Source: UBA1219 sp045601425
GTDB lineage: Bacteria; Bacteroidota; Bacteroidia; Bacteroidales; P3
DNA: 64,000 nt
Assembly (NCBI GenBank): GCA_045601425.1
Contig: JAZRZP010000040.1
Coordinates: 87,168 to 151,167, forward strand
Reading direction: 5' to 3'
Part shown: one piece after another, positions 44,441 through 52,890 of the stretch
Layout of the letters: each line of letters starts with the position of its first letter
How positions within the stretch are numbered: position 1 is the stretch's first letter
Translations under genes and position numbers: made by a program
The notes under the pieces: model-generated
The model's input: only the letters and a program-made list of their open reading frames with translations
The model's database searches: none
Told to the model about the DNA's origin: nothing

Positions 44441-45481
44441 ATGCGAATGGATACGAATCGTGAAATACTACAGTTTCTGCACTATCATCCAAATTCCTCG
44501 AGAATGGAAATAACCGGTGGGGTGGGTTTTCAGGGGAGCGAAGCGACGATGAAACGGATTTTGGCATGCGAGGTTGCAAACGGCAACATCCTTGTCAGTG
44601 GAGTTGGCCGTGCTACGCGGTACATGCTTAGTTCCCAAGCCCATATCACGATGCCGCTCAATCTCGATACATATTTTGCCAAGGATATCGAGGATAGGGA
44701 AATACAGGAGGGTTTCAACCATGATTTGATTTGTGGACAACTTCCAAAGGTCGATGTTTTCTCGGCCGAAGAGCTGGATCATCTCAACGGTCTTCAGCAG
44801 GAATTCAGAATGCATGCGGATGAAATGACGGAGAATGAATACCGTAAGGAGATGGAGCGCCTCGGTATCGACCTTAGCTGGAAATCTTCGCAAATAGAAG
44901 GGAACACGTATTCGCTGCTGGAAACCGAGCGTCTGTTGCGTGAGAGCAAGACGGCCGACGGCAAGACTAAGGAGGAAGCCGTGATGCTGCTCAACCACAA
45001 GGATGCACTAAAGTTCGTGCTGGACAATCCTGACTATTTGCAGCAGTTGACGGTGGGTAGAATCGAAGACATCCATGCCTTGCTGACGAAAGAACTGTCG
45101 GTGGACAAGGGTATACGCCACCGTCGTGTCGGCATCACTGGGACGAAGTACCGTCCGCTGGACAATGAATTTCAGATACGTGAAGCCATGCGGGACACAT
45201 GCACGCTCATCAACGGCAAAGCCAATGTGTTTGAAAAAGCCCTACTTGCCCTTGTGCTTCTGAGTTACATACAGGCTTTCATGGACGGAAACAAACGTAC
45301 GGCCCGCATCACGAGCAATGCTTTGCTGATAGCCAATCGCTATTGCCCGATATCTTTCCGCTCGGTGGATTCAATCGATTACAAGAAGGCCATGCTGATA
45401 TTCTACGAACAGAACAACATCAGCGCATTCAAGCGGATATTCATATCCCAGTTCGAATTCGCGGTAAGGGAATATTTTTGA
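44441..45481 (+). CDS. Fic family protein with Gln in place of the catalytic His
   Basis: The 346-residue protein begins with a winged-helix-like region (residues 1-75, REILQFLHYHP and SEATMKRILACEVANGN). The inhibitory helix SSQIEGN (149-155) matches (S/T)xxxE(G/N). The Fic core motif reads IQAFMDGNKRTAR (277-289): Gln278 stands where HxFx(D/E)GN needs His, while the phosphate-binding D-G-N-K-R is intact. Fic enzymes attach AMP or other phosphate-containing groups to proteins. Without the His, AMP transfer should be weak or different. The N-terminal domain suggests DNA binding. Confidence 0.85.
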   Translation: MRMDTNREILQFLHYHPNSSRMEITGGVGFQGSEATMKRILACEVANGNILVSGVGRATRYMLSSQAHITMPLNLDTYFAKDIEDREIQEGFNHDLICGQLPKVDVFSAEELDHLNGLQQEFRMHADEMTENEYRKEMERLGIDLSWKSSQIEGNTYSLLETERLLRESKTADGKTKEEAVMLLNHKDALKFVLDNPDYLQQLTVGRIEDIHALLTKELSVDKGIRHRRVGITGTKYRPLDNEFQIREAMRDTCTLINGKANVFEKALLALVLLSYIQAFMDGNKRTARITSNALLIANRYCPISFRSVDSIDYKKAMLIFYEQNNISAFKRIFISQFEFAVREYF

Positions 45482-45513
45482 TTTCCCCTTATCCCCCGAT
45501 TGCCATTTGATTC

Positions 45514-45537
45514 CATTCACACAACTTTGTGTGAATG
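45514..45537. repeat. 24-bp palindrome downstream of fic
   Basis: CATTCACACAA (45514-45524), CT, TTGTGTGAATG (45527-45537) is a perfect inverted repeat with 11-bp arms, 33 bases after the fic stop. No T run follows, so it could be a transcript-end structure or a protein site. Confidence 0.55.
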
Positions 45538-45599
45538 ACAGTGGGTTGCAAAAAAAACAAAAACCTTGGATGTTTCTTTTATTGGACGACGAACACTAA

Positions 45600-46481
45600 T
45601 CAATAGAACAATAATATATCATTTGGAGTTATGTCAATCATCTTTTTCAATACATCATATTCGTTATATATCATATAACGTATCAATACCTTTTCTTGTT
45701 TAAGATATTGCGTAAAATCTTTATTGAGAGCAGAGGCAAAATTTTTGCTCATTCTATTTTTAAACTCTTCGTAATCAGTGAATTCTTCGCAGTAATCAGG
45801 TACTGTTGTTTTTATCATCAATAAACCATTTAAAAAAATGGCTACATTTTGCGTTGTACATTCATCAATTTGGATGGGTAGTTGAGCGTTTAATGATTCC
45901 ACTGATTTGGATATAATATTGTATAAATCTGTAGAGTTTTTTTGATTACCATTCAGTAGTAGACCTCTCATTATTTCATCAGAATAATCCGTGGGGCTAT
46001 TTTTAGTGTATTTACCCAAAGAGAAAAATGAAAATTCTATAAGATATCCATTATTGATAATCAAGTATGATAAGGTTTTCAGTGACTCATCATACTCACT
46101 GTTTATAGGGATGTTAAACTTTAGTTTGAGGCATTTAACGACACCGTCCATTGTTTGAATGGTTCCTTTAGAAATATCCACAAGGTTTTCATTATCCATT
46201 TGCCTGTATTGTTGAACAGTATTGTCATCCCAAACATTTACAGTTGATTCAAGTCCATAGTCCCAATATGATGCAGATATTATGTAATCGTTTGATTCGA
46301 TTTTCAATACCATATGTGGGGCATTTTGAATTGTGGTTTCTTTGAATTGTGTTGGATATTCAAAAGAAAACACCTCGCAATGGAATGTTTTTTTGCTCAA
46401 CGGTGTTTTATTTTGGCTGAAAATAGGATTGAAGATTCCGCATGTGAGTAGGAAAAATATATAAAAATGTAAAGGCCTCAT
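45600..46481 (-). CDS. Secreted protein of unknown function
   Basis: The 293-residue product has a signal peptide (LHFYIFFLLTCGIFNPIFSQ). No domain is recognised. The gene is clearly more AT-rich than its neighbours, and it lies with the next gene in a small insert between fic and tnaA, so it may be acquired DNA. It contains several Tyr/Phe-rich strands (YPTQFKETTI, IISASYWDYGLEST), which suggests a beta-rich fold. The next minus-strand gene ends 61 bases upstream of its ATG. Confidence 0.7.
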   Translation of the reverse strand: MRPLHFYIFFLLTCGIFNPIFSQNKTPLSKKTFHCEVFSFEYPTQFKETTIQNAPHMVLKIESNDYIISASYWDYGLESTVNVWDDNTVQQYRQMDNENLVDISKGTIQTMDGVVKCLKLKFNIPINSEYDESLKTLSYLIINNGYLIEFSFFSLGKYTKNSPTDYSDEIMRGLLLNGNQKNSTDLYNIISKSVESLNAQLPIQIDECTTQNVAIFLNGLLMIKTTVPDYCEEFTDYEEFKNRMSKNFASALNKDFTQYLKQEKVLIRYMIYNEYDVLKKMIDITPNDILLFY

Positions 46482-46542
46482 TTCAACATAAACTAAATTT
46501 TATTATCATTAATGGTAAAAATCAGGATACAACAAGTGGAAT

Positions 46543-46917
46543 TTAATCGATGTTGTTTTTACCCACTTTTTTCGTTAAAAATTTTTTAATGGGTTTAAGT
46601 AAGGATACACCTATTCCGAACCCAATTATTTTGATAAAATATCCTCCAAAGCCCAATCCATCTCCCAAGATGGTGAAGATGGTTACACAAAATAAGACAG
46701 TAAAGAAAGCGATAATCCAGTATACCAATGTCCATCCTATGGATAGCCCATCATCATAATTGGTGTTTTCTTGATAGTCACTTTCTTCAGACCGAGTACT
46801 GTCATCACTTTTTATGGATTTTACGTTAGTTAAAGGAGTGTTGCAAAATGGACAATTATTAAATCTATCACTTATTTCTTTACCACAAATATGGTTTGGA
46901 CATTTTACGGTTCCCAT
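46543..46917 (-). CDS. Zinc-ribbon membrane protein
   Basis: A 124-residue protein. The first 25 residues are a zinc ribbon (GTVKCPNHICGKEIS, then NNCPFCNTPL). A charged linker follows, then two hydrophobic segments (about 62-85 and 88-110) and a basic end. ATG at 46917 has AGGGAG nine bases upstream. Membrane proteins with a leading zinc ribbon are common in Bacteroidota, with unknown function. Confidence 0.7.
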   Translation of the reverse strand: MGTVKCPNHICGKEISDRFNNCPFCNTPLTNVKSIKSDDSTRSEESDYQENTNYDDGLSIGWTLVYWIIAFFTVLFCVTIFTILGDGLGFGGYFIKIIGFGIGVSLLKPIKKFLTKKVGKNNID

Positions 46918-47249
46918 GATTCTTTCTCCCTGATACGTGTCGGGCGCAACCTTTACCGCCCCCAACGGCACAAACACGGGCAATCGTAAAAAACTTGCAA
47001 AAAGAAAGCGGAGCCGTTCATGTTCCAACTTCATTTCCGACTGAAGGGCTGGACTTCCCGTTTGGAAAAATAAAGTTCACTGAAATGCTCCACCATGGAT
47101 GTATCGTAAAAGAACGATTACAAACCAAAGCGTGCGAATCATGCAACTTCTGCCCTTCCAAACTTGCAAGAAATGTCCAGTTTCTCAGTCAAGGGACGAA
47201 GCGACAAATGCGCTTTCTCCGTCGAATCATCTCTGTTGATTCAACGTTG
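46918..47249 (-). other. Long untranslated leader or remnant upstream of the zinc-ribbon gene
   Basis: Between the promoter at 47250-47280 and the zinc-ribbon ATG lie about 330 bases. Their composition is higher in GC than the gene downstream. A plus-strand frame (46995-47264, TTG start) and a minus-strand continuous frame can both be read, neither with a normal start or ribosome site. I see no recognised RNA motif. It may be the remnant of a repeated element. Confidence 0.4.
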
Positions 47250-47280
47250 CAAAATTACGAATAAATTCCGGTTCTGCAAG
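47250..47280 (-). promoter_or_regulatory. Promoter upstream of the zinc-ribbon gene
   Basis: Minus-strand CTTG (47277-47280), 19 bases, TAATTTTG (47250-47257) followed by C. It fires toward the zinc-ribbon gene through the 330-base leader. Confidence 0.6.
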
Positions 47281-47331
47281 TTTTTTTTTGTAAAAAAGCA
47301 CAATATATTGGTTTTCAATAATATATAAAAC

Positions 47332-47360
47332 AAGCAGGCTATCTGAAAGATAGCCTGCTT
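47332..47360 (-). terminator. Terminator hairpin of tnaA
   Basis: A perfect 13-bp stem, AAGCAGGCTATCT (47332-47344) and its complement at 47348-47360, with a 3-base loop. On the minus strand it is followed by GTTTTATATATT, a weak T-rich tail, 25 bases after the tnaA stop codon. Confidence 0.75.
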
Positions 47361-47384
47361 TTCGGTGTTTTTTGTTTGAAAAAA

Positions 47385-48761
47385 CTATTTCAGACGACGG
47401 AACTGACAGGTGAAGTGACGCATGAGTTCGGCTTCCCATGTTATTTCCAGACCGCGTTTGATGGTGTCTCTGCGGTCGTAAACGTTTTTCAGAGCTGCTG
47501 CTATCACGTCCATGTGGTTGTTTGTGTAAACACGGCGGGGTATGCAGAGGCGTACGAAATCGAGACCGCCGAAACGGTTTTCGCGGGTTACAGGGTCGCG
47601 GTCGGCGAGAACGTAACCGATTTCGCAGGCACGGATACCGGCTTCGAGATAAAGTTCGCAGGTAAGTGTCTGTGCGGGGAATTCTTCCTTGGGTATGTTG
47701 GTCAGCACCTTGTCGGCGTCAACGAAAATGGCGTGACCGCCGGCGGGACGCTGGTAAGGAATGCCGTATTCGTCGAGTTTCTTTGCAAGGTATGCAACCT
47801 GTTTGATACGTGTTTCGATCATGTCGAATTCAAGGTTTTCGCGGAGACCTACAGCCAGAGCGTCCATGTCGCGGCCGTTCATACCGCCGTAAGTGAGGAA
47901 GCCTTCGCAGGAAATGGCGAATTTCTGGGCACCTTTGTACCATTCTTCCTTGCTGGTGGCAATGAAACCGCCCATGTTTACAAGACCGTCTTTCTTTGCC
48001 GACATTGTCATGCTGTCTGCATAGCTGAACATTTCCTTCGCAATTTCAGCGATGGTCTTGTCTGCATAGCCTTCTTCGCGTGTCTTGATGAAGTAGGCGT
48101 TCTCAATGAAACGTGCGGAGTCCATGTTTACGGGAACACCGTATTTGTGGCAGAGTTCGCATGTTTCGCGTATGTTCTTCATGCTTACGGGCTGTCCGCC
48201 GACTGTGTTGTTGGTAACGGTGAGAACCATGAAAGGAATGTTCCCCTGATTTTCTTTCAGGACTTTTTCGAGTTTGTCGAGACCAACGTTTCCTTTGAAA
48301 GGAACTTCAAGCTGTGTGTCGTGTGCTTCGTCGCAGGTTACGTCGATGGCGAATGCCTTGCGGCTTTCGATGTGGCCTTTCGTGGTATCGAAGTGTGCAT
48401 TGCCGGGAATGACCATACCGGGTTTTACCAAGTACGAGAACAGTACGTTTTCAGCGGCACGTCCCTGATGTGTAGGAATAACGTATTTGAATCCTGTAAT
48501 GTCGCATACTGTGTTTTTGAAGTTGAAGAAACTGCGTGCACCTGCATAGCTTTCATCGCCGAGCATCATTGCACTCCACTGCTTGTCACTCATGGCACCT
48601 GTACCAGAGTCGGTGCAGAGGTCAATGTAAACCTGTTCCGATTTCAACATGAAAATGTTGTTGCCGGCTTCTTCAAGCCATTTTTCGCGTTCTTCGCGTG
48701 TGGATTTCTTAATGGGTTCAACCATTTTTATTTTCCAACTTTCTGCAAATGGTAATTCCAT
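47385..48761 (-). CDS. tnaA: Tryptophanase
   Basis: A 458-residue PLP enzyme that splits tryptophan to indole, pyruvate and ammonia. The tryptophanase/tyrosine phenol-lyase family is marked by LCTDSGTGAMSDKQW, IPTHQGRAAENVL, DSARFIENAYFIK and the PLP lysine in MSAKKDGLVNMGG. I assign tryptophanase rather than tyrosine phenol-lyase because of the close match, from memory, to Bacteroides tryptophanase from its first residues (MELPFAESWKIKMVEPI) on. It has its own promoter, a 190-base leader with a small ORF and a terminator. Confidence 0.93.
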   Translation of the reverse strand: MELPFAESWKIKMVEPIKKSTREEREKWLEEAGNNIFMLKSEQVYIDLCTDSGTGAMSDKQWSAMMLGDESYAGARSFFNFKNTVCDITGFKYVIPTHQGRAAENVLFSYLVKPGMVIPGNAHFDTTKGHIESRKAFAIDVTCDEAHDTQLEVPFKGNVGLDKLEKVLKENQGNIPFMVLTVTNNTVGGQPVSMKNIRETCELCHKYGVPVNMDSARFIENAYFIKTREEGYADKTIAEIAKEMFSYADSMTMSAKKDGLVNMGGFIATSKEEWYKGAQKFAISCEGFLTYGGMNGRDMDALAVGLRENLEFDMIETRIKQVAYLAKKLDEYGIPYQRPAGGHAIFVDADKVLTNIPKEEFPAQTLTCELYLEAGIRACEIGYVLADRDPVTRENRFGGLDFVRLCIPRRVYTNNHMDVIAAALKNVYDRRDTIKRGLEITWEAELMRHFTCQFRRLK

Positions 48762-48868
48762 ATCTGTTATTTTTTAATTGTTTATTATGTTTTTAATTAT
48801 CTCCAAGCAATAAGGCGTAACAAATTCGATTTGCTACAGTTCCAAAAAAACTAAAATACACGGGACTT

Positions 48869-48952
48869 CAATCAGTACACGAATTCGTCTCTTCTTTTGA
48901 TGTTCAAAAAAAGTTCAGCTCCTGCTACGATATGTGTGTACTGTATATTCAT
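48869..48952 (-). CDS. Possible leaderless 27-codon leader peptide of tnaA
   Basis: ATG at 48952 lies 8 bases after the tnaA -7 element, so the transcript would start at or just before it. The frame begins MNIQYTHIVAGAELFLN and stops about 27 codons on. It has no Trp, unlike TnaC of E. coli. Between its stop and tnaA a 9-bp hairpin (48817-48825 with 48829-48837) can form. Whether it is translated is unknown; the coordinates of its end are close estimates. Confidence 0.35.
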
Positions 48953-48960
48953 TTGTAGTG

Positions 48961-48991
48961 CAAATTTACAAAATAATTCCGAATCTGCAAA
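48961..48991 (-). promoter_or_regulatory. tnaA promoter
   Basis: Minus-strand TTTG (48988-48991), 19 bases, TAAATTTG (48961-48968) followed by C. It gives a leader of about 190 bases before the tnaA ATG. The region 48762-49072 contains no other gene. Confidence 0.75.
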
Positions 48992-49072
48992 ACTTTTTTC
49001 TATATACTTGATTTTCAAGTAATTTAAACTGCAATACCGGAAAAATCAATTTTTTTTTCCGGTAAAATACTT

Positions 49073-49375
49073 TCAATGCACGATGTTCTGGTATATGCAG
49101 TTTGCAATCAGTATGACGGCGTTTGCTACGAGAAGTTTGGTCAGCGGTGCGTTAAGGACACTACTGCGGGTTATTTTTGCCAAGGCATACCACAAAAGGG
49201 AAAAAATCAGCGGGAACAGCGGCGGGAACATTTTCACGGATTCCCATATTTCGCCCTGAAACAGCAAAATTATTGCCCTTTGACCTCCGCACATCGGGCA
49301 TGAAAAACCGAATAACTGTTTGTACATGCACGGAAACTGATGCTCGGACAGCCAAAGGGCAATATCTGAAAGCAT
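49073..49375 (-). CDS. DUF2752 membrane protein
   Basis: A 100-residue protein with two or three hydrophobic segments and the DUF2752 motif FGFSCPMCGGQRAIILLFQGE (CPxCGxxRA). Small proteins of this family in Bacteroidota are of unknown function. It follows the 97-residue membrane protein gene by 9 bases and is likely cotranscribed with it. Confidence 0.85.
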   Translation of the reverse strand: MLSDIALWLSEHQFPCMYKQLFGFSCPMCGGQRAIILLFQGEIWESVKMFPPLFPLIFSLLWYALAKITRSSVLNAPLTKLLVANAVILIANCIYQNIVH

Positions 49376-49384
49376 AATAATTTC

Positions 49385-49678
49385 TTAGAACATTCCTGCG
49401 AAACTGGCTGCTGTCCCCAAAATCAGACCCCAAACAACCCAGTAAACGATTGAGATTGCTCCGACAACGATACCGATGATGGAACAGATTTTACCGGCTT
49501 TTGCCATACCTGCACCAGTGTAAACTTCAGGATTTTCAGCATCCAAAGCCAAGGCTTTCTTTGATTTGCTCAAACCGATAATACCTAAAATAAAACCAGC
49601 AATGTAGCAAGAAGTTGCAATTGCTACGATACCTAAAATCATACCTGCTAATGCACCTGGTAATTTTTGTTTTTCCAT
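49385..49678 (-). CDS. Small two-segment membrane protein (DUF4190-like)
   Basis: A 97-residue protein, MEKQKLPGALAGMILGIVAIA, with hydrophobic segments near residues 8-33 and 60-90 joined by a linker of charged residues (SKSKKALALDAENPEVY). The glycine-rich first segment is like DUF4190 or CCC motif proteins. ATG at 49678 follows the family; 29 more codons upstream can be read but lie in the promoter region. It precedes the DUF2752 gene, a frequent pairing in this phylum as I recall. Confidence 0.7.
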   Translation of the reverse strand: MEKQKLPGALAGMILGIVAIATSCYIAGFILGIIGLSKSKKALALDAENPEVYTGAGMAKAGKICSIIGIVVGAISIVYWVVWGLILGTAASFAGMF

Positions 49679-49779
49679 GTTAAAAAATGTATTTAAGTTA
49701 AGGACTCCTGTTTTATCATTCGGTTTGTACCCGCTTTCCGCACCGGAGTCCCAAAAATGCGACAAGCGAAATACATCTG

Positions 49780-49787
49780 CAAAGTTA
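49780..49787 (-). promoter_or_regulatory. -7 element for the DUF4190-like/DUF2752 pair
   Basis: TAACTTTG followed by C on the minus strand, about 100 bases before the ATG at 49678. No TTTG stands at the usual distance (the nearest is 12 bases upstream). Confidence 0.4.
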
Positions 49788-49906
49788 CAATTTTTTTTTC
49801 AAAAGTCGCGTTTTTTTTTAAAAAATTATGATTTTTTTTAGAAAAAGGTCCGGAAATGCTTTTAAGGATAAGTGTTTTTGCATTGTACCCGTTTTTTTCC
49901 GGTCGG

Positions 49907-52396
49907 TTACTGCGGATCCACGTCGGGCAAGATACGGAGCCTGCCGTATTCTTTTTTCTGCAGCGTTTCTTCGATCAGTGCCATGATTTTCTGTTTTACG
50001 GCGGCAAGGGCAACGTTCCGTTCCAGCCGTATCATTATGTTTTTCACAAACAGGTTTCTCACCCTCGAAACCATGGGATATTCCGGTCCCACAACACGGT
50101 TTCCCAGAAACTGCCTCAACCGTGTCGAAAGTTCATCGGCGGCTTTGTCGAGTACATCAGCTTCGGGGTGCTTCATTATTATGTATATCAGCTTGTGGTA
50201 TGGCGGGTATTTGAAAGCGTTACGTTCCGTTATCTGGCTTTCGTACATTGAAAGGAAGTCATTTTCCATGACATTTCTGAGAACTCTGTGTTCCGGGCGG
50301 TAGGTCTGTATCAGCACTTTGCCACGTCTGCCGCGTCGTCCGGCACGTCCGCTCACCTGCGTCATCTGCTGGAAACTGCGTTCGAAAGCCCTGAAATCGG
50401 GGAACGAAAGCATATTGTCGGCGCTCATTATTCCCACAACGCTCACGTTGTCGAAATCCAATCCTTTCGTAACCATCTGCGTGCCTACGAGTATGTCGAT
50501 GTTGCGTTCTTCGAAATCGCTTATGATGTCGGCATACCTGTTTTTTTTGCCTGAAGTCGTGTCAAGGTCAAGTCGGGCAATGTGGGCTTTAGGGAATAAA
50601 ATCGAGAGTTCGTCTTCGATTCTTTCGGTGCCGAAGCCTTTCATTTCCAGATATGTGGAATGGCATTCGGGGCATTCGTGCGGCACCGGTACCGAATATC
50701 CGCAGTAGTGGCACCGCAGTGTGCCGGTCTGTTTGTGGTAAACCAGCGACACGTCGCAGTTCTTGCATTCCGGTATCCATTTGCATGTATGGCATTCCAC
50801 GTGCAGCGAAAAGCCGCGGCGGTTCTGGAAAAGTATCACCTGCTCGTGATTTTCGAGTGCTTCGCCGATGGCGGAAAGCAGCTTTTTTGAAAAATGCGAC
50901 TGGGACTTTGCTGCGTCAGGTTCTTTCTTCATGTCCACAATCTCAATCTCGGGGAGTTCTGTCTCACCGTACCTCAGCGGCATTTCCACAAGGGCATATT
51001 TCCCGTTTTTTGCATTGTAGAATGTTTCTATGGAAGGAGTTGCGGTGCCAAGCACAGCTTTGGCATTGTACAGGCGGGCGAGATAAATGGCCGAATCGCG
51101 GGCATTGTAGCGCGGAGCCGGTTCGTATTGCTTGTAAGAACTGTCGTGTTCCTCGTCGATGATGACGAGTCCCAGATCCCTGAAAGGCAAAAACATGGCT
51201 GACCTTGCACCGAGCAGTATCTGGTATCGGTCTTCTTTGTCGTCGCTGATGGTTTTTTTCCAAACTTCGGCTCGTTCGTTGGGCGTAAATTTGGAGTGAT
51301 ATACACCCACTTTCGTTCCGAAATATTTCCGCAAACGGTTTATGATTTGGGCTGTAAGTGCTATTTCAGGGAGAAGGTACAGTACTTGTTTGCCCTGTTT
51401 CACAACCTCGTTCATCAGTTTTATGTAGAGTTCGGTTTTTCCGCTCGATGTAACTCCGTAAACCAAGGTGATGTCATGGGAACCGGGGTTTGTGATGTCT
51501 ATTTTGTCAAAGGCATCTTGTTGTTGCCCCGTGAGTTTTATGCTGTCGGCACTGGTGATTTCCTCAAAATCGGCAAGGCGGCTCACCTGCTTGTCGTAAC
51601 TTGTCAGCACTCCGTGTTTTATGAGGGTGTTCATGGCCGAAAGCGACAGGTTTTTGTCTTTTGTAAAAACCTTTTTCCGTATAGGTTCGTGACCCAACCT
51701 GCTGGCTTTGAGAAATGCCAAAAGTACGTTCAGCTGCTTTTGTGCCGACGGTTTTTTCTCGAGCGTGTCGAAAAGTTCCTTGCCCTTTTCGGGGTCGAGA
51801 TATACGGGATTCAGCATCAGGTAGGTTTCGGTTTTCGGCGTGTAGCGTTGCCGTACTTCCTCTTCCAAAATGATGATTTTCTTTTCAATCATCGTTCTGA
51901 TTACGGGCATGATTTTCTGCGTGTCGATGATTTTGGAAACTACGGAAACGGCAATGGCGTTTTCCCGCGACAGAACTTCAAGTATCTTGATTTCGTTTTC
52001 GGAAAGATTTTCCAGCTCGCCTGAAAAATCGGGGTGTACAAGCACTACCGACTCGCTTTCGAGACGGTACGCTGAAGGCAGTGCGACAGCCATTACGTCA
52101 CCGGTATAACACATGTAATATCCGGCAATCCATTCCCAAAATTCCAGTTGTGTTTCGGTGACAATGGGCTGCGAGTCGAGAATGGCGCTTATGTACTTTA
52201 CGGTCCTGTAGTCCGGTGCCTGCTGGTGAATGCGTCTTACTACTGCCGAATATATCCTTTTGGCTCCGAACTGCACTGCAACTCTCTGTCCTACCTTTAT
52301 GTCTTCGTTGTATTCAAAAGGCACGCGATATGTATAGCATTGCGGCAGGTGCAATGGCAATATTACATCGGCAAAATATGTGACGCGTTCGGCCAT
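49907..52396 (-). CDS. priA: Primosomal protein N' (replication restart helicase PriA)
   Basis: An 829-residue helicase. N-terminal 3'-DNA-binding domain (MAERVTYFADVILPLHLPQCYTY), Walker A GVTSSGKTE, DEEHD box, then the zinc-binding region with two CxxC-rich clusters (CHTCKWIPECKNC; CHYCGYSVPVPHECPEC) and GRAGRRGR of motif VI. PriA loads the replisome at stalled forks. It is the last gene of a minus-strand run with recJ, patB and a META lipoprotein, all 19-37 bases apart. Confidence 0.96.
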   Translation of the reverse strand: MAERVTYFADVILPLHLPQCYTYRVPFEYNEDIKVGQRVAVQFGAKRIYSAVVRRIHQQAPDYRTVKYISAILDSQPIVTETQLEFWEWIAGYYMCYTGDVMAVALPSAYRLESESVVLVHPDFSGELENLSENEIKILEVLSRENAIAVSVVSKIIDTQKIMPVIRTMIEKKIIILEEEVRQRYTPKTETYLMLNPVYLDPEKGKELFDTLEKKPSAQKQLNVLLAFLKASRLGHEPIRKKVFTKDKNLSLSAMNTLIKHGVLTSYDKQVSRLADFEEITSADSIKLTGQQQDAFDKIDITNPGSHDITLVYGVTSSGKTELYIKLMNEVVKQGKQVLYLLPEIALTAQIINRLRKYFGTKVGVYHSKFTPNERAEVWKKTISDDKEDRYQILLGARSAMFLPFRDLGLVIIDEEHDSSYKQYEPAPRYNARDSAIYLARLYNAKAVLGTATPSIETFYNAKNGKYALVEMPLRYGETELPEIEIVDMKKEPDAAKSQSHFSKKLLSAIGEALENHEQVILFQNRRGFSLHVECHTCKWIPECKNCDVSLVYHKQTGTLRCHYCGYSVPVPHECPECHSTYLEMKGFGTERIEDELSILFPKAHIARLDLDTTSGKKNRYADIISDFEERNIDILVGTQMVTKGLDFDNVSVVGIMSADNMLSFPDFRAFERSFQQMTQVSGRAGRRGRRGKVLIQTYRPEHRVLRNVMENDFLSMYESQITERNAFKYPPYHKLIYIIMKHPEADVLDKAADELSTRLRQFLGNRVVGPEYPMVSRVRNLFVKNIMIRLERNVALAAVKQKIMALIEETLQKKEYGRLRILPDVDPQ

Positions 52397-52415
52397 AAGT
52401 GTTTACATGCGAGCT

Positions 52416-52853
52416 TTATTCCTGTTTGTCGAACGAAAGTGCGAGGCTCTCGTTCTGGTAGAGTTCAAGCGACTTGTCGGAGAGTTTGTAAGTGTTTACT
52501 TTGCGCAGTGTGGATATGAAAAGTTTTTCGAGTTCCATGATGGTTTGCGGTCCGGCCATTTTGGTGCTCATTACGTCACCGAGTACTATTTTGCCGGGTT
52601 CCGGTTCTTCGTAGCTGCCGAAATATTTGTTGCATCCCGAAAATCCGTTGAAACTTTTGGCTTCGGAATTGAAACTGATGGTTATGGGTTTGAAATCACT
52701 GCTTAAAACGATACTTTTGTTTTTGATGGCCTTCAGTATCCAAACTGTATCCACATCGGCTTTTGAAAAACTTTTGGTCTGTGTGCCTGAACTCGATTTG
52801 CACGAGATGCAAAGCAGGGCGACACAAATGATGGCTATTGCTCTTTTTATCAT
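52416..52853 (-). CDS. META domain lipoprotein (HslJ-like)
   Basis: The 145-residue product has a lipobox signal (MIKRAIAIICVALLCISC) and a META domain: TVWILKAIKNKSI, ITISFNSEAKSFNGFSGCNKYFG, GDVMSTKMAGPQTIMELE. It is like HslJ, a heat-induced outer-membrane protein. 37 bases downstream of patB and 19 before priA. Confidence 0.88.
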   Translation of the reverse strand: MIKRAIAIICVALLCISCKSSSGTQTKSFSKADVDTVWILKAIKNKSIVLSSDFKPITISFNSEAKSFNGFSGCNKYFGSYEEPEPGKIVLGDVMSTKMAGPQTIMELEKLFISTLRKVNTYKLSDKSLELYQNESLALSFDKQE

Positions 52854-52890
52854 GATTTTTCGGGTTTATGAATTGTAATATTACATTGTT

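Noticed and set aside
46995..47264. 89-codon plus-strand frame with a CxxC-like cluster
   Set aside because: TTG start without ribosome site, and it runs against the promoter at 47250-47280. It may be a remnant of a repeated element, but I cannot support a gene.
47376..48755. 459-codon plus-strand frame covering all of tnaA
   Set aside because: It is the mirror of tnaA, caused by its codon composition; product is Cys/Phe/Val-rich without any domain, and tnaA has promoter, motifs and terminator.
48869..48952. TnaC homologue upstream of tnaA
   Set aside because: First residues MNI are shared with TnaC of E. coli, but no Trp and no end similarity; kept only as an unknown leader ORF.
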